From Betaproteobacteria bacterium (GTDB lineage: Bacteria > Pseudomonadota > Gammaproteobacteria > Burkholderiales > Gallionellaceae), in contig JAGWMH010000115.1 in the NCBI GenBank assembly GCA_028871775.1, positions 1-6,066 on the forward strand: 6,066 bases of DNA. Reading direction: 5' to 3'. Positions 1 through 5,442 of the stretch are shown one piece after another (the first letter of the stretch is position 1; each line of letters starts with the position of its first letter). A program made the position numbers and the translations under genes. A model generated the notes under the pieces. The model saw only the letters and a list, made by a program, of their open reading frames with translations, was not told the DNA's origin and did not search any database.

Positions 1-114
1 GTACCGGCGCGCATTAGAGCGCAAAAGCGTGTGCCGGGCAAGCTGTGCGGCATGGCTGCAGCACATGATGATGCAGGATACAGCCAAATGTATCGAGCCG
101 GGTTCCTGCCTTGC
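1..114. other. Short flank downstream of the GGDEF-EAL gene, no supported gene
   Basis: This stretch follows the stop codon of the large minus-strand signalling gene. I see no convincing intrinsic terminator. There is only a weak 6-bp inverted repeat (GATACA at 77-82, TGTATC at 89-94) with no T-run beyond it. On the minus strand, short frames starting at ATG codons near 53 and 67 remain open to the left edge. They could be the start of a next gene, but they are too short to recognise. Confidence 0.5.
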
Positions 115-2640
115 TCAGGGGCTCTTCAGCTTGTTTTCAAACTCTTCCAGCGGCACCGGCTTGCTGAATAAATACCCCTGATAGGCCATGCATCCTGTCC
201 TTTCCAGAAAATCGCGTTGCGCCTGCGTTTCCACACCTTCGGCAAGAACTTCCATGCCCAGATTGCCGGCCATGCCGACTATGGTTTGAACAATCACCGC
301 ATCGGTAGATTTTGTGCCGATGTTGCGCACGAAAGACTGGTCAATCTTCAGCTGGTCGAGTGGCAGCTGGGTCAGATAGGCCAGCGATGAATACCCCGTG
401 CCGAAATCATCCATGGAAAAACGCACGCCCATTTGCTTCAATGCATGCATCTTGGCAATGGTGTCGGCAATATCATCGAGCACCATGCTTTCGGTCAATT
501 CGAGCTTGAGGAGCGATGGAATGACCGCGGTTTGGTTGAGCACCTCACCCACCTGCTTGACGAAATCCGGCTGGTGGAATTGCCCTGCGCTGACATTAAC
601 CGCGAGCTGTAAATCACGGGTGTGCGGATCAGCCTCCCACGCCTTGATCTGTTTGCAGGCCGTCTCCAATACCCATTGCCCAATGGGAAGAATGAGTCCG
701 ATTTCTTCTGCCAGCGGAATAAATTTCAGGGGCGAAACCAGGCCGTGCGCAGGATGCATCCAGCGCAGCAAAACCTCCGCGCCGATAATTCGACCCGTAT
801 GATCAACCTGCATCTGGTAATAAAGCCTGAATTGCCGTTGCTGCAATGCGGCGCGCAGATCGGACTCCAGTACCATGCGCTCTTCCAGTGCGTCCTGCAT
901 GGTGGGGTCAAAGAAGCACAGCATGTTACGGCCGGATTGCTTGGCTTGATGCATCGCCGTATCCGTGCGCTTGAGCAGGTCATTCACGGACATTTCATGC
1001 TCGCAAAACAGGCCGATGCCGATACTGATGGTGGTGTGATATTCATGCCCTTGCAAGTTGTATGGCTGTCTAATGGCGCCAAGAATTTTTTCGGCCACCA
1101 TTCTGGCTTGTGCTTTAGCTTGTTCCGCTTCCTCGCTCAGGTTCTCGAGCACCACCACGAATTCATCTTCGCCCAGCCGGGCAATGATATCTTCTTCACC
1201 TACGCAGGTCTTGAGGCGGCTGGCCACCCTTATCAGCAACAAATCGCCAACGCCATGCCCCTTGGTATCGTTGATAACCTTGAAGTTGTCGAGGCCGACG
1301 AACAGGAGCGCACCATGGCCGGTGCCGCCGGTGCCGATGACCAGCGCATGGTATAAATGATCCATCAACATGCGGCGGTTGGGCAACTGAGTGAGCGGGT
1401 CGTAGAAAGAGAGGTTGTGGATATCGGCCTCACTCTGTTTGCGTTTCGTGATGTCGGTGCCGGAGCCGACGTAGTGGGTAACCTCTCCATCCTCGCCGGT
1501 GACGGTGGTGATGCTGAGCCACTCGGGAAATATCTCGCCGTTCTTGCGCCGGTTCCAGATTTCGCCGCTCCATCGGCCGGTGCCTTTGATTGACTGCCAC
1601 ATCCCGGCATAGAACTCTGGGCCATGACGGCCGGATTGCAGCAGCCGCGGAGTTTTGCCCAGCACTTCCTTGCGTGTATAGCCGGTCACCTCGGTGAAGG
1701 CCGGGTTGACATCCACGATGGCGCCCGTGGTGTCGGTAATGAGAATGCCCTCATGCGCATGGGCAATGACGCTGGCCGACAATTGCAGGCTGCGTGACTT
1801 CTCCCGCAAGCGCAGAAATACAAAGGCTGCGTAGCCGAGCATGGACAGTGTCGCCAGCAACAGGAAGAAACGATAAGCCGCCGCGCGCTGCTGCTGGCGG
1901 TCGTAATAATGCCGGTAGGCTTCACCTAGGTGTTCATTCTCGCCGTTGGCGGCCAACTGCCGTATCAGGGCAGGCATGTCCCGCTCGATTTTGTCGATCT
2001 GGCGGATTTGGCGCAGCAAGTTGTCAAGTTTCTTGCGAGTGCTGCTGGTCAGTTTCGCCGTGGCCTTTTCCAAAGCGGCAACACTTGCCTCCAGGTGATC
2101 GCGCTCATATATCGACGCATTGAAGCGCTTGAACAGCACTTCCTCAACCAGGCTGTCGATATCTTCATGAATTGCCGTCCCGCGAGGCAAGTCTTGCTCC
2201 AGTTCATCCCGCGCATGCGGCAGGTAGGCCAGCGAATTTTTCAGCACCGAATTGCTGGACTTGAATCTTTCCAGCGCATCCTGTTGGGCCGAGAGCTGCT
2301 GCTCGAGCAACTGCAAATGTTGCTGAAATTCAGCGTCCTCGTGCAGGTCGCGAGCCGCTTCACCGCTGCGCAGTTCGCGCGCAATATCGCGCATGTTTCT
2401 GCTGATGGCGGTCACCTGGTCATAATTGTTCGCCAGATTAAAATGCAGTTGCAGCACTGCCTCACCGAGCCGCGCATCATCCCACTGCAATTGGCTGAAA
2501 TAACCGAGCAGGGTATTGTGGCGGCGCAAATCGACCGGTTGTGTGACAACAAAAACAACTCCCAGCAGCACCGCCGTTGCAACCGCAGCAGCCATGCGAT
2601 ACAGGTCTGCGTATTTGCCTCCGCGCTTATATGGCTTCAT
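115..2640 (-). CDS. Membrane-bound PAS-GGDEF-EAL protein, predicted c-di-GMP phosphodiesterase
   Basis: An 841-residue inner-membrane signalling protein of cyclic-di-GMP turnover. TM1 is at about residues 14-33. A helical, coiled-coil-rich periplasmic region (about 35-253) follows; its segment FKSSNSVLKNSLAYLP (126-141) resembles the DAHL sensor family. TM2 is at about 254-277, PAS/PAC at about 287-403, GGDEF at about 406-578 and EAL at about 590-838. The EAL half carries all the usual metal and catalytic residues: E622 (EVL variant of EAL), N682, E714, D744-D745, K765, E801 and Q821, plus the DFGTGYSSL loop. The GGDEF half is degenerate. The motif reads GEDEF (490-494), and the first metal-binding Asp is Gly449 (FVGLDNFK). 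The RxxD inhibitory site is absent (GEED, 481-484). I therefore infer a phosphodiesterase, perhaps with a GTP-sensing GGDEF domain. The chosen ATG overlaps the preceding small ORF (ATGA), and AGGGGA lies 10 nt upstream as ribosome-binding site. Confidence 0.95.
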   Translation of the reverse strand: MKPYKRGGKYADLYRMAAAVATAVLLGVVFVVTQPVDLRRHNTLLGYFSQLQWDDARLGEAVLQLHFNLANNYDQVTAISRNMRDIARELRSGEAARDLHEDAEFQQHLQLLEQQLSAQQDALERFKSSNSVLKNSLAYLPHARDELEQDLPRGTAIHEDIDSLVEEVLFKRFNASIYERDHLEASVAALEKATAKLTSSTRKKLDNLLRQIRQIDKIERDMPALIRQLAANGENEHLGEAYRHYYDRQQQRAAAYRFFLLLATLSMLGYAAFVFLRLREKSRSLQLSASVIAHAHEGILITDTTGAIVDVNPAFTEVTGYTRKEVLGKTPRLLQSGRHGPEFYAGMWQSIKGTGRWSGEIWNRRKNGEIFPEWLSITTVTGEDGEVTHYVGSGTDITKRKQSEADIHNLSFYDPLTQLPNRRMLMDHLYHALVIGTGGTGHGALLFVGLDNFKVINDTKGHGVGDLLLIRVASRLKTCVGEEDIIARLGEDEFVVVLENLSEEAEQAKAQARMVAEKILGAIRQPYNLQGHEYHTTISIGIGLFCEHEMSVNDLLKRTDTAMHQAKQSGRNMLCFFDPTMQDALEERMVLESDLRAALQQRQFRLYYQMQVDHTGRIIGAEVLLRWMHPAHGLVSPLKFIPLAEEIGLILPIGQWVLETACKQIKAWEADPHTRDLQLAVNVSAGQFHQPDFVKQVGEVLNQTAVIPSLLKLELTESMVLDDIADTIAKMHALKQMGVRFSMDDFGTGYSSLAYLTQLPLDQLKIDQSFVRNIGTKSTDAVIVQTIVGMAGNLGMEVLAEGVETQAQRDFLERTGCMAYQGYLFSKPVPLEEFENKLKSP

Positions 2641-2744
2641 TCGAGTGGTTTCCCCTGATATTCCGCGCTCAGGGTATGGAGGAGTGCGATGATCTTTTTC
2701 AATTCGTCTCTGTTGCTCTGCTCGTCAAGCTGATCGCGAGCCAT
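2637..2744 (-). CDS. Possible 35-residue small protein between yihY-like and GGDEF-EAL genes
   Basis: A short frame begins at ATG 2744, inside the last 20 bp of the yihY-like gene, and ends in TGA at 2637-2639. That stop overlaps the start of the GGDEF-EAL gene as ATGA. The product begins MARDQLDEQSNRDELKK, continues with IIALLHTLSAEY, and is charged with an amphipathic helix-like middle. It has no membrane segment or known motif. Its Shine-Dalgarno is poor (only a G-rich stretch), so it would depend on translational coupling to the upstream gene. Alternatives are that it is just an untranslated spacer whose sequence carries the next gene's ribosome-binding site, or that it is a C-terminal extension of the yihY-like protein reached by a frameshift. 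I do not recognise a family. Confidence 0.4.
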   Translation of the reverse strand: MARDQLDEQSNRDELKKIIALLHTLSAEYQGKPLE

Positions 2745-3951
2745 GGCTGCCCGCCCCGGTGAACAGGTCATGCAGCGTAGCCGCCGTCGCATCCGCCACA
2801 TGTCGCTCAATTTGCCCAAGCCACGCATGGATTTCCGCATCGTCACCCTGCGCAACCAGCACGGACGGATCGAACACGAACAGGCGGTACAGCTCAGCCA
2901 ATTGCACATGTTGCGCATCGCGTATCATCGCCCAGCCGCTGCCCGCAAGCTTGCGCACCACCCTGGCTTGCGCCAGTTTTTCCATGATTTGCTCCAGCGA
3001 ATCAAACCCGATGTGCAGTTGCCTGGAAAGCGCAGGCAAAGTCTGCACCGCACCGCTGCGCATGCTCTCGCTCATCGTCCTGAGAATGTGCAAGGCATAA
3101 TAAAGTTGCTCTACCGGGGAAATATTCTGGGCGAAATCGCCGCGCCAATGCGACAGCGACGCGGCAATCAGCGCGCCCATCAGGATGGTCAGCCAGGACA
3201 GGTAGATCCACAGCAGAAAAATCGGGATGCTGGCAAACGCGCCATACACCAGTTTGTAAGTCGGGAAATGCGCGATGTAAAAAGCGAAAGCGCGGTTCAT
3301 GGATTCGAATGCCAGCGCCGCCACCACGCCGCCGGTGGTAGCGTGGCGCATCGGCACGTAGCGGTTGGGCACCACGCGGAACAACAGGCTGAAGGCCAGC
3401 GTGGTAAGCAGCACCGGCACTACTTTCAGCATCGCCACACCGAGCTCGGGAATTTGTCTGGCATAACCCACCGACATCCCGACCAGCCATGAGGTCAGCG
3501 ACAGGCTGCCGCCAATCAACAGCGGAGCCAGCGTCAGCACCGCCCAGTAAACCAGCACGCGCTGCACCAGGGGGCGCGGTCGCGACACCCGCCAGATCGT
3601 GTTGAAGGCATCGTCTATGGTGTGCATCATCAGCATCGCGGTCAGCGCCAGAAACACGATGCCCACTGCGGTCAGTCTGGCGGCGCTTTCGGCGAACTGC
3701 TCCACGTAGCGCAATACCATCTTGCCGGTTTCCGGCATCATGTTGCCGAGCAGGAAGCTCTTGATGTGCCCGGAAAAATCCGCGAATACCGGAAACGCCG
3801 AGAACAGGGTGAGTGCGATGGTGATCAGCGGCACCAGCGACAGCAAGGTGGTATAGGTCAGGCTGGCCGCCATCTGCGCGCAGCGATCCTGCCCGAAGCG
3901 CGCCGCGATGAAGCACAGCAGGTGCTGCAAATCTGTCCAGTTCTTTTTCAT
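2725..3951 (-). CDS. yihY: YihY/UPF0761 (BrkB-like) family inner-membrane protein
   Basis: A 408-residue polytopic membrane protein. The N-terminus has the family pattern around ARFGQDRCAQMAASLTYTTL (residues 17-36), followed by LSLVPL. About six hydrophobic segments lie near 34-53, 92-112, 133-157, 174-194, 205-225 and 237-265. The family signature region TIDDAFNTIWRV (111-122) is present. Residues from about 275 to the end form a soluble, probably cytoplasmic tail with a winged-helix-like look. The family was once called ribonuclease BN, but that activity belongs to the ElaC-type enzyme. The true role is unsettled, with transport or envelope functions proposed. I chose ATG 3951 because it gives the usual family N-terminus. 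The frame continues 25 codons further to ATG 4026, but that extension is Cys/His-rich and unlike the family. The ribosome-binding site is weak (AAGAA). This gene probably heads an operon with the small ORF and the GGDEF-EAL gene. Confidence 0.92.
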   Translation of the reverse strand: MKKNWTDLQHLLCFIAARFGQDRCAQMAASLTYTTLLSLVPLITIALTLFSAFPVFADFSGHIKSFLLGNMMPETGKMVLRYVEQFAESAARLTAVGIVFLALTAMLMMHTIDDAFNTIWRVSRPRPLVQRVLVYWAVLTLAPLLIGGSLSLTSWLVGMSVGYARQIPELGVAMLKVVPVLLTTLAFSLLFRVVPNRYVPMRHATTGGVVAALAFESMNRAFAFYIAHFPTYKLVYGAFASIPIFLLWIYLSWLTILMGALIAASLSHWRGDFAQNISPVEQLYYALHILRTMSESMRSGAVQTLPALSRQLHIGFDSLEQIMEKLAQARVVRKLAGSGWAMIRDAQHVQLAELYRLFVFDPSVLVAQGDDAEIHAWLGQIERHVADATAATLHDLFTGAGSHGSRSA

Positions 3952-3980
3952 GAGCAATTCTTTTGCGGGATGAAACAAAA

Positions 3981-3986
3981 TACAAT
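3981..3986 (+). promoter_or_regulatory. Possible plus-strand -10 box (TACAAT)
   Basis: TACAAT matches five of six positions of the -10 consensus. It sits seven bases before an ATG at 3993, so a transcript could start at or next to that ATG (leaderless). No good -35 box is visible; the best at 17-nt spacing is TTCTTT. The ATG opens only a 16-codon frame. This is a candidate driver of the otherwise unexplained 3993-4309 region. Confidence 0.2.
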
Positions 3987-3992
3987 GCGCGC

Positions 3993-4020
3993 ATGATACC
4001 CGACCTCCGCAATGGTAAAC
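3993..4020 (-). promoter_or_regulatory. Possible promoter for the yihY-like gene
   Basis: On the minus strand, TATCAT (3998-3993, five of six matches to the -10 consensus) is preceded by TTTACC (four of six to -35) at a short 15-nt spacing. Transcription would start near 3986, about 35 nt before the ATG. The -35 lies within the inverted repeat at 4010-4028. The spacing is poor, so this is only a candidate. Confidence 0.25.
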
Positions 4021-4028
4021 ATCCATTG
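4010..4028. repeat. Inverted repeat upstream of the yihY-like gene
   Basis: CAATGG (4010-4015) and CCATTG (4023-4028) form a perfect 6-bp inverted repeat around a 7-nt A/T-rich centre. It overlaps the candidate -35 of the minus-strand promoter, so it could be an operator. A 6-bp repeat can also arise by chance. Confidence 0.3.
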
Positions 4029-4124
4029 GATAAAGGTGGATGACTACACTGTGCCGCCCTGCCTCTTAATCGAGCAGGAAGAATACGTCATCGCGCACAT
4101 GAATGCCGAGCAAAAGGCACCCTG

Positions 4125-4162
4125 CGGCATTGCTGCCGGTATTTCCACTCGTGGAAGCAATG
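4125..4162 (+). other. Cluster of short hairpins with an alternative pairing
   Basis: CGGCA/TGCCG (4125-4129 and 4134-4138) can form a 5-bp stem with a TTGC loop. TTCCA/TGGAA (4143-4147 and 4152-4156) can form a second 5-bp stem with a CTCG loop. CATTGC (4128-4133) is also complementary to GCAATG (4157-4162). That longer-range pairing would disrupt the first stem while stacking on the second. The arms are short and the stability is unknown. Confidence 0.3.
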
Positions 4163-4309
4163 GATGTCAAACTGTTTGGGGTAGGCCGCGACCGCATTGA
4201 TGTGCGCGCCGATGATGAAGTGCTGTGGATGACGTTCCTGAACCCGTGCTGGGCGCACAACAGGCGCGGCAAGTGCTGGTCGCTCTATCGCCTGGGTAAC
4301 TGGCCAATA

Positions 4310-4335
4310 AAAAGGGCGCATGAGTGCGCCCTTTT
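4310..4335. terminator. Strong intrinsic terminator of the pentapeptide gene, probably bidirectional
   Basis: AAAAGGGCGCA (4310-4320) and TGCGCCCTTTT (4325-4335) form a perfect 11-bp stem with a TGAG tetraloop. Read on the minus strand, the stem ends in TTTTTATT, a good U-tract, 35 bp after the stop codon of the pentapeptide gene. Read on the plus strand it also ends in TTTT, so it could stop plus-strand transcripts from the 3993-4309 region as well. Confidence 0.9.
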
Positions 4336-4370
4336 CTGAAACCGTACGCAATACCACTTGCTCCGGTTGT

Positions 4371-5363
4371 TTACTTCACCGTAGGCATGGCAGGTTCCGG
4401 CTTCTTTTCCGGCAAGCAGTTGGCATAGCTAAGGATACCGTTCGGCATTACGGTGTGGCACAGCGTAGCGCCGGTCAGGGTGGCTTCCGTCAGGTTGGCG
4501 CCGGTCAGGTCGGCGTCGGTCAAGTCCACATTGAGCAGTGTTGCCCCGGTCAAGTTGGCTCGCTCCAAACGTGCGCCGCGCAGTATTGCCTTGTTGAGGT
4601 TGGCATCAGTCAGGTTGGCCTGCGACAAGTTGGCGCGATCAAGGTTTGCGCGCGCCAGGTTTGCTTCGGTCAAGTTGACCTTGGCCAGGTTGGCCTTGAA
4701 CAGGTTGGCGGACGCAAGGTTGGCCAGATACAGTTGTGCCGAGGTCAAGTCAACAGAGGCCAGGTTGGCTTCCGCCAGCGCGGCGTTGTTGCACACGGTC
4801 TGCGGTTTGATGGCACAGCCATTGATGCTGGCAACACCGGCTATCACAGCGCCCGCAGCATCTGCTCTGGTTTTTTCCGCTGAGCAGTTGGCGTTGTTGA
4901 CTATGCCGTCCGGCATCACGGTATGGCAGAAAGTGGTATGAAAGAATTTGTTCCTGTTTAGTTGCGCGCCCGCCAGATTGGCGTCTGTCAGATTGGCATC
5001 GGAAAAATCCGCATCATCCAGTTTTGCCGCCGTCAAATTGGCGCCAGTCAGGTTGGCTCCGGTTAGATCGGCAAAGAACAACATAATGCGCGACATGTCC
5101 GCTCCGCTCAAATTGGCTCCGGACAGCTTGCCTTTATAAAGGTTGACGTCGCTTAAATTAGCCTTTGAAAGATCGGCCTTGGAGAAATTGCCGTTGTGCA
5201 AATCCGTACCGGAATAATCCGCTCCCGCCAATTTCTCGCCCGCCATTTCCGCTCCATGGCACTGTGAATGACGCCTGGGTTCGCAGTCGCGTGCCCATAC
5301 ATCTGAGATGGCCAAACTTAGCAACAGGCCTGTTGCTACCACACTGATGATTTGTTTTTTCAT
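4371..5363 (-). CDS. Exported pentapeptide-repeat protein with two tandem cysteine-capped beta-helix modules
   Basis: A 330-residue protein. Residues 1-24 form a signal peptide: Lys-rich start, hydrophobic core, and VWA before the predicted cut at A24/R25. The mature protein is expected in the periplasm or outside the cell. Two arrays of A(D/N)LxX-type pentapeptides follow. Array 1 has its central Leu/Phe every five residues from 40 to 145 (22 repeats). Array 2 has it from 196 to 301 (22 repeats). Each array is preceded by a CX7C pair (C27-C35; C183-C191) and followed by a CHTVMP(D/N)G...NC cap (C146-C160; C302-C316). These eight are the only cysteines. Pentapeptide repeats are known to fold as right-handed quadrilateral beta-helices. 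The function here is unknown. Signal peptide and cysteines make a cytosolic Qnr/MfpA-like gyrase-protection role unlikely. ATG 5363 is chosen because the signal peptide starts there and the upstream in-frame extension runs through the leuA terminator. AAGG lies 8-11 nt upstream. Confidence 0.93.
   Translation of the reverse strand: MKKQIISVVATGLLLSLAISDVWARDCEPRRHSQCHGAEMAGEKLAGADYSGTDLHNGNFSKADLSKANLSDVNLYKGKLSGANLSGADMSRIMLFFADLTGANLTGANLTAAKLDDADFSDANLTDANLAGAQLNRNKFFHTTFCHTVMPDGIVNNANCSAEKTRADAAGAVIAGVASINGCAIKPQTVCNNAALAEANLASVDLTSAQLYLANLASANLFKANLAKVNLTEANLARANLDRANLSQANLTDANLNKAILRGARLERANLTGATLLNVDLTDADLTGANLTEATLTGATLCHTVMPNGILSYANCLPEKKPEPAMPTVK
4416..4817 (-). repeat. Pentapeptide module 2 (residues 183-316)
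   Basis: The second 134-residue unit, from C183 to C316, with the same order: C183 and C191, 22 pentapeptides, C302-HTVMPNG and C316. Its pentapeptides are more regular (mostly xANLx) than those of module 1. This suggests different degrees of divergence after duplication. A 14-residue tail rich in Pro and Lys follows. Confidence 0.85.
4884..5285 (-). repeat. Pentapeptide module 1 (residues 27-160)
   Basis: The first of two equal 134-residue units, running from C27 to C160. It contains C27 and C35 before the array, 22 pentapeptides, then C146-HTVMPDG and C160. It aligns without gaps to module 2 at an offset of 156 codons (468 bp). A 22-residue linker, Ala-rich and without pentapeptide pattern, separates the two (residues 161-182). 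Confidence 0.85.
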
Positions 5364-5387
5364 GGAAGACCTTTTTGTAAGAAGAAA

Positions 5388-5409
5388 GCGGCATGCCAAG
5401 GCATGCCGC
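5388..5409 (-). terminator. Intrinsic terminator of leuA
   Basis: GCGGCATGCC (5388-5397) and GGCATGCCGC (5400-5409) are perfect complements around AA, giving a stable stem of at least 9 bp. On the minus strand it is followed by TTTCTTCTT, a pyrimidine/U-rich tail. It lies 29 bp after the leuA stop codon and 24 bp before the pentapeptide gene start. Confidence 0.8.
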
Positions 5410-5410
5410 C

Positions 5411-5442
5411 GGATTAGGTAATCCAAACCGTTAAAAGTTCAA
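5411..5442 (-). promoter_or_regulatory. Possible promoter and operator for the pentapeptide gene
   Basis: On the minus strand, TTGAAC (5442-5437, overlapping the leuA stop codon) and CCTAAT (5418-5413) each match four of six consensus positions at 18-nt spacing. The -10 lies inside a perfect inverted repeat, GGATTA (5411-5416) and TAATCC (5419-5424), which could be an operator. Transcription would start inside the leuA terminator stem. The match is weak. However, the gene needs a promoter close by, because a terminator separates it from leuA. Confidence 0.25.

Larger units (their letters stand above)
3952..4309. other. Long intergenic region with no confident gene, possible decayed gene or structured RNA
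   Basis: About 360 bp lies between the yihY-like start and the terminator of the pentapeptide gene. No single frame gives a recognisable protein. On the plus strand, open stretches alternate between two frames: 4012-4197, then 4103-4339 in the next frame, then 4219-4299 back in the first. The last stretch ends in TAA just 10 bp before the terminator hairpin. Two very short frames (16 codons at 3993-4043, then 9 codons at 4040-4069) overlap as ATGA, and AAAGG precedes the second. Adjacent small hairpins lie at 4125-4138 and 4143-4156. A frameshifted gene remnant, a structured transcript or plain spacer all remain possible. Confidence 0.45.

Noticed and set aside
622..1356. A 244-codon plus-strand open frame opposite the GGDEF-EAL gene
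   Set aside because: It is antisense to clear PAS, GGDEF and EAL coding sequence, has no recognisable motifs and no ribosome-binding site. It is a by-product of GC-rich codon use.
1930..2658. A 242-codon plus-strand open frame opposite the N-terminal sensor region
   Set aside because: Its residue pattern mirrors the opposite coding strand, and the minus-strand protein has a coherent membrane-sensor layout.
2743..3492. A 249-codon plus-strand open frame opposite the yihY-like gene
   Set aside because: It is His/Gln/Arg-rich antisense sequence, and the opposite strand encodes a recognisable membrane protein family.
2725..3951. Naming the yihY-like gene as ribonuclease BN
   Set aside because: That is an old family label. 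No nuclease motif is visible, and the RNase BN activity belongs to an unrelated ElaC-type metallo-hydrolase.
3952..4026. A 25-residue N-terminal extension of the yihY-like protein from ATG 4026
   Set aside because: It is rich in Cys and His, unlike the family. The ATG at 3951 gives the expected N-terminus.
4088..4357. An 89-codon minus-strand frame in the gene-free region
   Set aside because: It runs through the terminator hairpin, has no recognisable family pattern, and looks like the antisense of the plus-strand fragments.
4320..4883. A plus-strand frame with repeated GQVG-like units, and CRISPR-like periodic DNA
   Set aside because: The periodicity is 15 bp, the codon-level shadow of the pentapeptide repeats on the minus strand. 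There are no unique spacers of CRISPR length.
4371..5363. A quinolone-resistance (Qnr/MfpA-type) role for the pentapeptide protein
   Set aside because: Those proteins are cytosolic gyrase mimics. This one has a signal peptide, eight ordered cysteines and two separate arrays.
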